From: Lachnospiraceae bacterium UBA3316
GTDB taxonomy: Bacteria > Bacillota > Clostridia > Lachnospirales > Lachnospiraceae
Assembly: GCA_002361955.1 (NCBI GenBank)
Contig: DESK01000056.1
Span: 27,731 to 91,730, forward strand
Direction of reading: 5' to 3'
DNA length: 64,000 nucleotides
The position numbers and the translations under genes were made by a program. The notes beneath the pieces are model-generated. The model did not search any database. It was not told the DNA's origin and saw nothing but the letters and a program-made list of their open reading frames with translations. Shown piece by piece: positions 32,962-42,180 of this stretch; position 1 is the stretch's first letter; each line of letters begins with the position of its first letter.

Positions 32962-34140
32962 ATGGATGAATGTTTCGTATCGGTGATCGTTCCGGTCTAT
33001 AATACAGAAAAATATTTGGAGCAGTGCTTAAACAGCATTTTAGGACAGACTCTGCGGGAGCTTGAGGTGATCTGCGTAGACGACGGCTCTTCCGACGGCT
33101 CCGTGGACATCATAAAGAAAATGGCCGAAAAGGACGGAAGGCTCCGTCTGCTGAACCAGAAAAACGCAGGGGGAGGCGCGGCCAGAAATCTGGGGCTTAG
33201 CAAAGCCAGAGGAAAATATCTGATGTTCCTTGACTCGGATGATTTTTTTCACCCGGAGCTTCTGGAAAAGCTCGCGGCCCGCTGCGAGGAGACGAAGGCC
33301 CAGGTCTGCGTCTGCAAGGCCAGATGCTACCATGAAGATTTGGGGTTTGAGACTCCGGAGCCGGCAGCCCTGCGGGAGGAGTTTCTGCCGGAAAAAGAGG
33401 TGTTTCACTGGAAGGATATGCCGGAGGGAATCTTTAACGCCTTTCATAACTGGCCCTGGAATAAGATGTTTCTGGCTTCCTTTGTGCGGGAAAAGCAGCT
33501 CTCCTTTCAGGAGATCAGGCGAACGAACGACCTGTATTTTACCTGCCGGGCGCTGATGGAGGCCGACAGAATCACAACCGTAAAGGAGGAATTGATCTGG
33601 TACCGGGTGGGGATCAGCGGAAGCTGCCAGACGACCAACCGGGAGGCACCCTTGGACTTTTTCCAGGCCTTTGCGGCTTTGAAGGAGTATCTGGAGGATC
33701 GCGGAGTCTTTGAACAGGTAAAGAGAAGCTTTGTGAACCATGCCCTGGACGGCTGCATCGCGAACTTGAATTCCCAGGAGAACGGCAGGTCACAGGAGGC
33801 TCTGTACGAGAAGCTGAAGGGAGGCCTTTTGCGCCGGCTGGCCATCGAAGGGCAGCCGGAAGAGTATTTTTACCCCGGCAACCGGCGGATGTATGGGTTT
33901 TATCAGGTACTGGAGCAGGGAGATTACAGCGATTATCTCAGATACAGGATCCGGGACCTGAAGGAAGAGCGGGATCGCTGCCTGCTGACCGATTATCAGG
34001 AAAAAATGGATCTGGCCCGGGGACTGGAGGGCTACCGGAAGCAGAAGCATGACCTTTTGGCCTGCAGGGAGTACCGCCTGGGGGCGGCTCTTTTGTATTT
34101 TCCCTTAAAGCTCCGGGGCATTTTCCGAAAAAAAGAGTAA
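32962..34140 (+). CDS. GT2 glycosyltransferase, first of a paralogous pair
   Basis: The 392-residue family 2 enzyme has CVDDGSSDGS and FLDSDDFFHP in the catalytic region, followed by a helical C-terminal half ending in EYRLGAALLYFPLKLRGIFRKK, a basic amphipathic tail. It aligns along most of its length with the protein at 34216 (shared ILGQTL, AARN.G, FLDSDDFF, NDLYF), so the two arose by duplication. ATG 32962 is preceded by GAGGATGGGAG. A longer frame upstream overlaps the previous gene and is not needed. Confidence 0.9.
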   Translation: MDECFVSVIVPVYNTEKYLEQCLNSILGQTLRELEVICVDDGSSDGSVDIIKKMAEKDGRLRLLNQKNAGGGAARNLGLSKARGKYLMFLDSDDFFHPELLEKLAARCEETKAQVCVCKARCYHEDLGFETPEPAALREEFLPEKEVFHWKDMPEGIFNAFHNWPWNKMFLASFVREKQLSFQEIRRTNDLYFTCRALMEADRITTVKEELIWYRVGISGSCQTTNREAPLDFFQAFAALKEYLEDRGVFEQVKRSFVNHALDGCIANLNSQENGRSQEALYEKLKGGLLRRLAIEGQPEEYFYPGNRRMYGFYQVLEQGDYSDYLRYRIRDLKEERDRCLLTDYQEKMDLARGLEGYRKQKHDLLACREYRLGAALLYFPLKLRGIFRKKE

Positions 34141-34144
34141 GCGT

Positions 34145-34174
34145 TTGACAGTTCCTTTGGCTGTATGGTAGAAT
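34145..34174 (+). promoter_or_regulatory. Internal promoter within glycan cluster 1
   Basis: TTGACA (34145-34150), 18 bases, then TAGAAT (34169-34174) preceded by TGG, an extended -10 element. It falls in the only gap of more than 50 bases between genes from 30787 to 43281 and would drive the genes from 34216 on independently of the main promoter. Confidence 0.72.
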
Positions 34175-34215
34175 AAGCGGATGGTTCATTTTCACATGCA
34201 ATGAGGAAAACAGAC

Positions 34216-35355
34216 ATGATGTCAGAGAAAATAAAAGTATCGGTGATCCTGCCCGTATATAATGTAGAAAGGTATCTGCGCCAGTGTATGGACAGTATTC
34301 TGGGGCAGACCTTAAAAGAGATTGAGATCATCTGTATCGATGACGGGTCCGCAGACGGCAGCCTGGAGATCCTGGAGGAGTACCGGGAGCGGGACAGCCG
34401 TGTGCAGGTGGTTTCCCAGGAGAACGGAGGCGCTGCCGCCGCCAGAAACCGGGGAATCGGACTGGCAAAGGGAAAATACCTGTCTTTTTTGGACTCCGAT
34501 GATTTTTTTGAACCGCAGATGCTGGAGAGGGCCTGGGCTTGTGCCGAGAGGGAAGAGGCAGAGGTGACGATTTTCAGGGGAAACCGCTATGATGACACCC
34601 TGGAAAGGTATATTTCTATGGATTACTCCATCAAGAGGGAACAGCTCCCCCAAAAGAATCCCTTCTGCTGGCGGGACATACCGGAGCATATTTTTACCTT
34701 CGCGGTGGGATGGGCCTGGGACAAGCTGTATCTCAGAACATTTGTGGAGGAGGGCCTGCGCTTTCAGGAGCTGCGCACCTCCAACGACTTATACTTTGTC
34801 TTTTCTTCCCTGGTGAAGGCAAAGCGGATTTTTATCCTGGAGGAGCTTCTCGTCCATCACAGGATCAACGTGAAGGGCTCCCTGTCGGTGACGAGGGAGA
34901 AATCCTGGGGATGCTTTTATGAGGCGTCCAGGGCTCTGCAGCAGGAGCTGAAAAAAATGGGCATTTACGGGGAGCTGGGGCAGGGATTTGCCAGCTGGGC
35001 CCTGCATTTTTGTTTTTGGAACCTGGATACGATCCGGGGAGCGGCCTACGAGAAGGTGTATGACCTGATCCTGGGGCCGTGCTGCCAGGAGTTTGGATTT
35101 TTTGAATATCCCAGGGAAGGCTATGTGCAGCCGGAGCTGTATGACAGACTGTCGCGGATGCGGGGATGTTCCTGTGTGGAATTTCTCCTGAAAGAGAATC
35201 GGCGGCTGGAAAAGGAAAGGCAGGATGGATGCGCGCGGACGGCGGAACTTGAAAGGGAAAACAGGGCCATAAAGGCCTCGGCGTCCTTCCGGGCGGGAAG
35301 AGCCGTCACAGCGGTTCCCCGCATGTTTTTCAGAAAAAGAGGAAGGCAGCCTTGA
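34216..35355 (+). CDS. GT2 glycosyltransferase, second of a paralogous pair
   Basis: The 379-residue family 2 enzyme has CIDDGSADGS and FLDSDDFFEP, and is a diverged duplicate of the protein at 32962. The C-terminus has a short coiled region and a tail of the form SASFRAGRAVTAVPRMFFRKRG. ATG 34216 has GAGG nine bases upstream; an earlier in-frame ATG at 34201 lacks a site. Changes in residues outside the donor motif suggest different acceptor or sugar specificity from its sister. It is the first gene behind the internal promoter. Confidence 0.9.
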   Translation: MMSEKIKVSVILPVYNVERYLRQCMDSILGQTLKEIEIICIDDGSADGSLEILEEYRERDSRVQVVSQENGGAAAARNRGIGLAKGKYLSFLDSDDFFEPQMLERAWACAEREEAEVTIFRGNRYDDTLERYISMDYSIKREQLPQKNPFCWRDIPEHIFTFAVGWAWDKLYLRTFVEEGLRFQELRTSNDLYFVFSSLVKAKRIFILEELLVHHRINVKGSLSVTREKSWGCFYEASRALQQELKKMGIYGELGQGFASWALHFCFWNLDTIRGAAYEKVYDLILGPCCQEFGFFEYPREGYVQPELYDRLSRMRGCSCVEFLLKENRRLEKERQDGCARTAELERENRAIKASASFRAGRAVTAVPRMFFRKRGRQP

Positions 35356-35368
35356 AAAGGAGGAAGGG

Positions 35369-36502
35369 ATGGCTAAGGTATCGGTAGTAGTTCCTATCTA
35401 TAATGTGGAAAGTTATCTGGCGGAATGTCTTGACAGCCTGACGGGGCAGACCCTGCAGGATATGGAATTTGTCTGTGTCAACGACGGTTCCACAGACGGC
35501 TCCCCGGAGATCCTAAAGAGATACGCTGCGAAGGATCCAAGGATCCGGATTTTGGACGGGCCCAACGGAGGCTACGGGCGGGCCATGAACCGGGGACTGG
35601 ATGCCTGCACCGGAGAGTATGTGGGGATTGTGGAGCCGGACGACTATGTGAAAACAGATATGTATGAGAAGCTGTATGGGCTGGCCAAGGCCAAGGATCT
35701 GGAGGTCCTGAAAGCAGATTTTTACCGGTTTGTGACGGATCCCGAGGGGAAGAGGGTGTTTCTGTACGAGAGCCTGACGCCTGAAAAGTCCATGTACGGG
35801 CGGATCCTGGTGCCCTTGGAGGAGCCGGAGGTTTTTAAGGCCGTCATGAATACCTGGTGCGGGATATACAAGCGCAGCTTCCTTGAGCAGCATAAGATCC
35901 GGCATCATGAGACGCCGGGGGCGTCTTTTCAGGACAACGGTTTCTGGTTCCAGACCTTTTGCTATGCTAAGAGATTGTATTTCCTGGATCGTCCCTACTA
36001 CAGGAACCGGCGGGATAATCCAAACTCTTCCGTACATAACCGGGAAAAGGTATTTTGTATGAATGAGGAGTACCTGTGGATCCGGGAGTTTCTGCGGGGC
36101 CATCCGGAGTTTGAGCGGCGTCTGCTGCCCATATACAATTTCAGACGCTACCATAATTATGTGGCTTCCCTCTATCGTGTGGGGGAGGAATACAAGGACA
36201 TGTATCTGGAGCGCTTCCAAAAGGAATTTATCCAGGCGGACAGGGACGGCGAGCTGGAGGCTTCTGTCTTTACGCCGGAGGAGTGGGAGCTGGTGCAGAT
36301 CCTTTTGAAGGATGCCCGTGCCTATGTGTATGAGGAGCGGATCCACAGGCTGCGCTTTGAGAAGGATCAGGAGATCGGAAGGCTGCGCCGGGAACTGGAT
36401 AATCTGGAGAATTCTACCTCCTATAAAGTTGGAAAGGCAGTGATGCTTCTGCCATGCGCGGTAAAAGAAGCAGTCCTGCGGTTAAAGAGAAAGCATGAAT
36501 AA
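35369..36502 (+). CDS. GT2 glycosyltransferase
   Basis: The 377-residue family 2 enzyme has CVNDGSTDGS and VEPDDYVKTDM; the latter replaces the more common DSDD. It also has GGYGRAMNRGLD and a coiled C-terminal region leading to a tail of the form NSTSYKVGKAVMLLPCAVKEAVLRLK. That tail pattern recurs in the protein at 34216. The start follows AAAAGGAGGAAGGG and the gene overlaps the next by eight bases. Confidence 0.9.
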   Translation: MAKVSVVVPIYNVESYLAECLDSLTGQTLQDMEFVCVNDGSTDGSPEILKRYAAKDPRIRILDGPNGGYGRAMNRGLDACTGEYVGIVEPDDYVKTDMYEKLYGLAKAKDLEVLKADFYRFVTDPEGKRVFLYESLTPEKSMYGRILVPLEEPEVFKAVMNTWCGIYKRSFLEQHKIRHHETPGASFQDNGFWFQTFCYAKRLYFLDRPYYRNRRDNPNSSVHNREKVFCMNEEYLWIREFLRGHPEFERRLLPIYNFRRYHNYVASLYRVGEEYKDMYLERFQKEFIQADRDGELEASVFTPEEWELVQILLKDARAYVYEERIHRLRFEKDQEIGRLRRELDNLENSTSYKVGKAVMLLPCAVKEAVLRLKRKHE

Positions 36503-37502
36503 AATACTGACGGTGGTGATACCCACCTATAATATTGAAAAATATATCAGAACCTGCCTGGACTCTTTTGTGATCTCGGAGATCCTGGATAAGCTGGAAG
36601 TGCTGGTGGTAAACGACGGGTCGAAGGATCGCTCCGCAGCCATCGCCAGGGAGTATGAGACACGGTATCCCGGCACCTTCCGGGTGATCGATAAGGAAAA
36701 CGGCGGCCATGGCTCCACCATTAACCGGGGGCTCTCAGAGGCCGCGGGAACCTATTTTAAGGTGGTGGACGGTGACGACTGGGTGGAGCGGACGGCGTTC
36801 CTGAAGCTGATGGACTGCCTGGAAACCTGCGGCTCCGATGTGGTGCTGTCCAACTACTACTGGGTCCATGACAGGACCGGGAAGCAGAAAGCGGAGTTTG
36901 ACGAACCCTTTGCAGGGGTGCAGTACGGGAAAGAATACCGCTTTTCTGAGATCAGCGATAAGCTGTTTATGAAGATGCACGCCGTTACCTGGCGGACCGA
37001 GCGGATCAAGGGGAAGATTCCCCCTCTGGACGAGCACTGTTTTTATGTGGATATGGAGTATGTGCTCTTTCCAGTGCCGCTGATACAGACGGTGACCTGT
37101 ATTGATGCCTTTGTGTACCGATACCGTGTGGGGCTGCCGGGACAGAGCATGAATACCAAGAGTATGCAGAGAAATGAAGCAAATTATGACAGAGTGCTGG
37201 ACAGGCTTTTCGCCTTCTACGAGGAGCAGCAGAAGGAAAGAGCGCCGGATGAGGTGATGGTCTATCTGGAAAATGTCCTTGGCAGAATGGCTGCCAGCCG
37301 GATGAAGATCTACCTGAGCTTTCCTTATGGAAAGGAGATTCCGGGGAAAATGAGGGACTTTGACAGAAGGCTTTTGGAACAGTATCCTAAGGTCTACAAA
37401 GCAGTCAGAAACCGGGCAGTGCTGTTTCTGAGAAAGACAGACTACCGGGCATATTTTGCGGCCTGGATGGCCTATCATATGAAAGAGGGGATAAAAGGAT
37501 GA
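36495..37502 (+). CDS. GT2 glycosyltransferase
   Basis: The 335-residue family 2 enzyme has VVNDGSKDRS, GGHGSTINRGLS and VDGDDWVERTAF. It resembles glycosyltransferases that sit next to ABC-type glycan exporters in Lachnospiraceae. It overlaps the preceding gene by eight bases and the exporter permease gene by four (ATGA), so translation is coupled with export. The sugar is unknown. Confidence 0.88.
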   Translation: MNKILTVVIPTYNIEKYIRTCLDSFVISEILDKLEVLVVNDGSKDRSAAIAREYETRYPGTFRVIDKENGGHGSTINRGLSEAAGTYFKVVDGDDWVERTAFLKLMDCLETCGSDVVLSNYYWVHDRTGKQKAEFDEPFAGVQYGKEYRFSEISDKLFMKMHAVTWRTERIKGKIPPLDEHCFYVDMEYVLFPVPLIQTVTCIDAFVYRYRVGLPGQSMNTKSMQRNEANYDRVLDRLFAFYEEQQKERAPDEVMVYLENVLGRMAASRMKIYLSFPYGKEIPGKMRDFDRRLLEQYPKVYKAVRNRAVLFLRKTDYRAYFAAWMAYHMKEGIKG

Positions 37503-38290
37503 ATATTTGGCAGGAGAGAATCCATGTATTTATGCAGTATACGAATCTGCTCAAGCAGCTGGTAAAGCGGGATCTGAAGCTGAAGTACCGCAGAAGTGTT
37601 CTTGGATATGTGTGGAGTATCTTAAACCCGCTGTTGGTTATGTTGATCATGACCCTGGTATTTTCCAGCATTTTTGAGAGGGACGCGATCCAGAACTTCC
37701 CGGTATATCTGATCACGGGACGTACCATGTTTGAATTTATGACCACATCGACCAATGCTTCCATGCGCGCCATCATAGGAAATGCGGCTCTGTTAAAGAA
37801 GTGCTACGTTCCCAAATACATCTTCGTTTTGGCGAAGGTGGTAAGCTCCATGGTGGATTTCATTTTCTCACTGGGAGCGCTTGTCATTGTTATGGTATTT
37901 ACCAGAGCGAATGTGACGCCGTATATTCTGTGTTCTCCGCTGGTAATGATGCAGCTGTTTTTGTTCTGCTGCGGCCTGGGCTTCTTTTTGGCCTCGCTGA
38001 ACGTATTTTTCCGGGATGTGCAGTATATCTATAAGGCAATCACCACTGCATGGATGTATCTGACGCCTATTTTCTATCCGATCAACAGACTGGAAAAGAG
38101 CCTGCGGATCTTTGTAAAGACTTGCAATCCCATGTACTACTATGTGGCTCAGTTCCGTGATATGGTGTACACCGGGCAGTTCCCCGGCCCAAGGATTTTC
38201 TGGGGAGGCTGGATCATCGGCATTGTGATGTTTGTGATTGGAATTTGGGTCTTTAAAAAGTCACAGGATAAATTTATTTTATATATATAA
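37499..38290 (+). CDS. Glycan ABC exporter permease, Wzm/TagG-like
   Basis: This 263-residue ABC-2 permease has six membrane helices and the family opening LLKQLVKRDLKLKYRRSVLGYVWSILNPL, where the basic amphipathic helix lies at the membrane face. Such permeases export lipid-linked O-antigen or teichoic-acid-type chains with an ATPase encoded next door. The start is inside the end of the previous glycosyltransferase gene, and the partner begins 15 bases after its stop. Confidence 0.94.
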   Translation: MNIWQERIHVFMQYTNLLKQLVKRDLKLKYRRSVLGYVWSILNPLLVMLIMTLVFSSIFERDAIQNFPVYLITGRTMFEFMTTSTNASMRAIIGNAALLKKCYVPKYIFVLAKVVSSMVDFIFSLGALVIVMVFTRANVTPYILCSPLVMMQLFLFCCGLGFFLASLNVFFRDVQYIYKAITTAWMYLTPIFYPINRLEKSLRIFVKTCNPMYYYVAQFRDMVYTGQFPGPRIFWGGWIIGIVMFVIGIWVFKKSQDKFILYI

Positions 38291-38305
38291 GGGTTGGGTG
38301 AAGCT

Positions 38306-39121
38306 ATGGGAGATAATAAATATGTTATTGATGTGGATCACGTGACGATCCGGTTCAACAAGGCCAACGCCAAGGTGGACAATCTGAAAGAATACTGCAT
38401 CCGGCTGATGAAACGGGAGCTTTTATTCCAGGAGTTTCTGGCGCTCAAGGATGTTTCTCTGAAGGTAAAGGCAGGGGAGGCCTGGGGGCTGATCGGGACG
38501 AACGGTTCCGGGAAATCCACCCTTTTAAAGGCCATCAGCGGAATCATGAAGCCTTATAAGGGAACCATAACGGTAAACGGAAATATTTCGCCTCTGATCG
38601 AGCTGGGAGCGGGCTTTGACCCGAACCTGACGGCCAGGGAAAATATTTTTATGAACGGAGCGGTGCTGGGCCACTCGGAAAAGGTGATGCAGGAGCATTT
38701 TGATGAGATCGTGGAATTCGCGGAGATCGAGGACTTCCTGGATTCCCCGATCAAGAACTACTCTTCCGGAATGAAGGCCAGGCTGGGATTCTCCGTGGCC
38801 ACCATGGTCAGCTCAAAGATCCTGATTGTAGATGAGGTGCTGTCCGTGGGAGACTTCCTTTTCCGAAAGAAATGTATGAAGCGCATGGAGGATATGCTTT
38901 CCGGGGGGACGACTCTGCTTTTCGTATCCCACAACCTGGATCAGGTGCGCAGGCTCTGCGACCATGTGATCTGGCTGGATCACGGGGAGACGGTGATGAT
39001 GGGAGAGACGGAAAAGGTCTGCGATGAGTATCAGAGTATGGAAGATGAAGACAGTCCGTTCAATCAAAAGAGGCGGGCAAGGAAATTGGCAAGGCAGCAG
39101 GCAAAAGAGGCGGCCAAATAA
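38306..39121 (+). CDS. Glycan ABC exporter ATPase, Wzt/TagH-like, no carbohydrate-binding domain
   Basis: The 271-residue ATPase has Walker A GTNGSGKST, signature YSSGMKARL, Walker B ILIVDEVLSVGD and the NLTARENIFMNGAVLG segment typical of glycan exporters. It stops soon after the ATPase domain with a basic tail, so it lacks the C-terminal carbohydrate-binding module of Wzt proteins that recognise a capped chain. Chain length is therefore probably not set by such recognition. I preferred ATG 38306; a TTG at 38294 is possible. Confidence 0.94.
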   Translation: MGDNKYVIDVDHVTIRFNKANAKVDNLKEYCIRLMKRELLFQEFLALKDVSLKVKAGEAWGLIGTNGSGKSTLLKAISGIMKPYKGTITVNGNISPLIELGAGFDPNLTARENIFMNGAVLGHSEKVMQEHFDEIVEFAEIEDFLDSPIKNYSSGMKARLGFSVATMVSSKILIVDEVLSVGDFLFRKKCMKRMEDMLSGGTTLLFVSHNLDQVRRLCDHVIWLDHGETVMMGETEKVCDEYQSMEDEDSPFNQKRRARKLARQQAKEAAK

Positions 39122-39133
39122 ACAGGAGAAGCT

Positions 39134-40945
39134 ATGGATTTAAAGAGGATTGTACTGCCCACAGGTCTGGGGGCTGAGGAAGAACTGTATTATCGGAGAG
39201 ACGGGAAGGTGTCTGTGGACGCAGACGGCAGCCTGCGGTTCGGGTTAGACGGACGGGCAGGCTTTGATACGTATTTTAATGGGTTTTCCACAGGAAAATG
39301 GGCCAGGTATACCGTGGTGGACAAGGTGCAGCTGGCGCTGGAGTTTGAGGGAACCTTTTCCGTGGAGCTGGTGTACCAGTGCCTGGAAAACGGAGAGGTA
39401 AAAGAAGAGATTCTGGAAAGCCGGAAGATCTCAGGGGCCGGCAGGACGGCGGCCCAGTTTGTGTTTGGCGCCAATCGGAAAACAGGAAGCTTTGCCTTCC
39501 GCTGCCAGGCGCTGTCTGAGGACAGCCTGCTGTACGGGGGACGCTATTTTTCGGAAAAACTCATGCCGGAGGATCTCAAGGTCAATCTGATGGTAGATAT
39601 CTGCACCTTTAAACGCGAAGAATATGTATACAGGAACCTGAGGCTTTTGAAAGAGCAGATTCTGGAAAATCCGGAGTCGGTGCTCTACCGCCATATGTAT
39701 GTTCATATTTCAGACAATGCCAGGACGCTGGACACTTCCATGGCAGACGGGGATTTTATAAAGATATCCCCCAACAAAAACGCCGGCGGTGTGGGCGGTT
39801 TCACGAGAGGGATCATCGAGGCTCTGAGCCGCTCCAAAGAGCGGGATATCAGCCATGTGCTTCTGATGGATGACGACGCGATGATTGAGCCGGCCAGCCT
39901 GGAGACAACGTACGTGTTTTTGACGGTGCTGAAAGAGGAATATAAGGATTATACGCTGGCAGGCTCGATCCTTCAGCTCAATAAGCCGTATCTCCAGTAT
40001 GAGGCGGGCGCCCAGTGGAACCAGGGAGCCATCGAAGCGCTGAAGCATAAGATCGACCTTCGGGAGGTCAAAAACCTGCTGTTCAATGAGGAAGAAAGCG
40101 AGCGGGTGGAGTATGCGGGCTGGTGGTACTGCTGTATCCCCCTGTCTGTGATCGGAAAGGACAATCTGCCCCTTCCGCTGTTTATCCACAGGGACGATGT
40201 GGAGTATGGGCTGCGCACAGGAAAGGGCTTTATCTATCTGAACGGTGTGGGCGTGTGGCATGAGGCCTTTGAAAATAAGGTGTCGGGAACCATGGAGTAC
40301 TATGATATCAGAAACCACTGCATTGTGAATGCCATCCACTGTCCGGACTATACCATTGGGCAGATGAAGCGCCTGCTTTTGAAGTGGACGACCTCCAATA
40401 TCGTAAAATACCGCTATAAATACGTAGATATGAATATCCGGGGACTGGAGGATTTCCTGAAGGGCGCCCAGTGGTTTATGGAACAGGAGCCGGTGGCCCT
40501 CCACGGGGAGATCGGAAAGCTGAACTATAAAGCAAAGCCCAAGGAGGAATATATCGGGTATAAGGGAATCAAGGCGGAGGATTTTGACTGGGAAAAGCTG
40601 ATCACGCCGGATAAGTCGGATTATATCCCGGTGTGGAAGAAGGTGCTGCATCTGCTGTGCCTGAACGGCTATATTTTCCCTTCAAAGAAAAAGCGGGTGC
40701 CGGTGGTTCCCCCCTATAACAATGTCTATAAAATGTGCCGTCTCTCGGAGGCAGTCATGGCGGACGCGGCCGGAAACGCGGTGTCCACCAAGAGGAGCAT
40801 CCGGCGGATGCTTTCCTGCTACAGAGATCTCTTCCGGGTGTTCCGGCGGATGAAAAAGGAGTATGAACCGGCCTGTCAGTCCTTCCGGGATCATTACCGG
40901 GACATGACCAGTCTGGATTTCTGGAGAAAATATCTCGACCTGTGA
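39134..40945 (+). CDS. GlfT2-like galactofuranosyltransferase
   Basis: The 603-residue protein has the layout of the mycobacterial galactan polymerase GlfT2: an N-terminal beta-sandwich (about 1-155), a GT-A domain with NKNAGGVGGFTRG and MDDDAMIEP (Asp246-248), the acceptor-side WWYCCIPLS, FIHRDDVEYGLR and WHE (His376), then a helical C-terminal part. GlfT2 adds galactofuranose from UDP-Galf with alternating linkages. UDP-Galf would come from the mutase gene three genes later, which supports the call. It directly follows the exporter pair, so Galf is probably in the exported chain. Confidence 0.92.
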   Translation: MDLKRIVLPTGLGAEEELYYRRDGKVSVDADGSLRFGLDGRAGFDTYFNGFSTGKWARYTVVDKVQLALEFEGTFSVELVYQCLENGEVKEEILESRKISGAGRTAAQFVFGANRKTGSFAFRCQALSEDSLLYGGRYFSEKLMPEDLKVNLMVDICTFKREEYVYRNLRLLKEQILENPESVLYRHMYVHISDNARTLDTSMADGDFIKISPNKNAGGVGGFTRGIIEALSRSKERDISHVLLMDDDAMIEPASLETTYVFLTVLKEEYKDYTLAGSILQLNKPYLQYEAGAQWNQGAIEALKHKIDLREVKNLLFNEEESERVEYAGWWYCCIPLSVIGKDNLPLPLFIHRDDVEYGLRTGKGFIYLNGVGVWHEAFENKVSGTMEYYDIRNHCIVNAIHCPDYTIGQMKRLLLKWTTSNIVKYRYKYVDMNIRGLEDFLKGAQWFMEQEPVALHGEIGKLNYKAKPKEEYIGYKGIKAEDFDWEKLITPDKSDYIPVWKKVLHLLCLNGYIFPSKKKRVPVVPPYNNVYKMCRLSEAVMADAAGNAVSTKRSIRRMLSCYRDLFRVFRRMKKEYEPACQSFRDHYRDMTSLDFWRKYLDL

Positions 40946-40964
40946 GAAGGAAAGGGAAGAAGAT

Positions 40965-42167
40965 ATGGATGATAAGAAAAAGAATGTAGCCATCTTTGGG
41001 CTGTGGTGGAGCTGGAATTACGGCAGCATCATGACGTACTATGCCCTCTACCGGGCCATCAAAGAGCTGGGCTATTCTGTGACGATGATAGACAGGCCGG
41101 GCTTCAAGCCGGATGCCCCTATTTTCCACTCCCATGGCCGAAGATTTGCAAAAGAACATTATGAGGCGATCACGCCTGTTTTTGGCTTCCGCGAGATGCG
41201 GGAGCTAAATGCATATGCGGATACTTTTGTGATGGGGTCCGACCAGGTGTGGAACTATGGCATCAGCCGCCCCTACCAGGGGGGAATGTTCTTTCATTTT
41301 GTGGATGATGATAAGCGGCGGCTGTCTTACGGCGCTTCCTTTGGCCATCCGGGATTTTTCGCCCCGAAGGAGGAGATCGCCGTCACCAGGGGATACCTGG
41401 AAAAGTTTGACGGGATTTCCGTGCGGGAGGAGGACGCGGTGGAGGTGATAAACAACACCTTTGGCCTGAAAGCAGTCCGTGTGCTGGACCCGGTGTTTAT
41501 CATTGATAAAAAGATCTACCGCCAGCTGGCGGAGGAATCCGCGGCGAAGGTGGCGCCTTTGCAGAAGGGGGTGTATCTGGCGGTCTATATCCTGGACGGA
41601 AATGAGGAGAAGCGGCGGGCGGCCAGGTATCTGGCGGACAAGCTGAAGCTTCCCATGGTGGTGATGCTGGACGGCACCATGCCGAATTTTGAGGAAAACA
41701 GGGAAAAGGTGGGGCTGTCGCCTGTGGCAGAGAATCTCCAGGTGGAGGACTGGCTCTATTATATTCAGAACTGCGCCTACCTGTTTACCGACTCCTGCCA
41801 CGGGGCGAGCTTCGCGATCATTTATGAGAAGCCCTTCCTCTGTGTGCAGAATGAGGAGCGGGGGCTTTCCAGGTTTGAGTCCCTGGGAAAGGTTTTTGGC
41901 CTGCGGGACAGGTTTGTGACCAATCCCCTGGCCGTGGAAACCAGGGAGGATCTGTTGGAGTCTCCGGACTACGGACAGGTGGGAAGAATCCTGGAGGAGG
42001 AGAGGGCCAGATCCCTGGCGTGGCTCTCGGAGACATTGGAGAAACCGGTACTGCCTGTGGGGAAGAAGGGGAATGCTTATATTCCGCCGAGACGCCCCCT
42101 GCACAGCCTGGCAGCCAGAGGGCGCCGGCTGTTGGGACGTGTTTACCGGAAGGTTTTGAAAAGATAA
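40965..42167 (+). CDS. Polysaccharide pyruvyltransferase family protein
   Basis: The 400-residue protein is of the CsaB/WcaK-type family, which transfers pyruvate from PEP to form ketals on glycan sugars. Recognisable parts are FGLWWSWNYGSIMTYYALY at the N-terminus, VMGSDQVWN, and the C-terminal TDSCHGASFAIIYEKPF segment with the catalytic-region His. The sugar that is modified is unknown. Many family members in such clusters have unproven activity, so the substrate may differ. Confidence 0.85.
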   Translation: MDDKKKNVAIFGLWWSWNYGSIMTYYALYRAIKELGYSVTMIDRPGFKPDAPIFHSHGRRFAKEHYEAITPVFGFREMRELNAYADTFVMGSDQVWNYGISRPYQGGMFFHFVDDDKRRLSYGASFGHPGFFAPKEEIAVTRGYLEKFDGISVREEDAVEVINNTFGLKAVRVLDPVFIIDKKIYRQLAEESAAKVAPLQKGVYLAVYILDGNEEKRRAARYLADKLKLPMVVMLDGTMPNFEENREKVGLSPVAENLQVEDWLYYIQNCAYLFTDSCHGASFAIIYEKPFLCVQNEERGLSRFESLGKVFGLRDRFVTNPLAVETREDLLESPDYGQVGRILEEERARSLAWLSETLEKPVLPVGKKGNAYIPPRRPLHSLAARGRRLLGRVYRKVLKR

Positions 42168-42180
42168 GAAGGAGGTTGCT

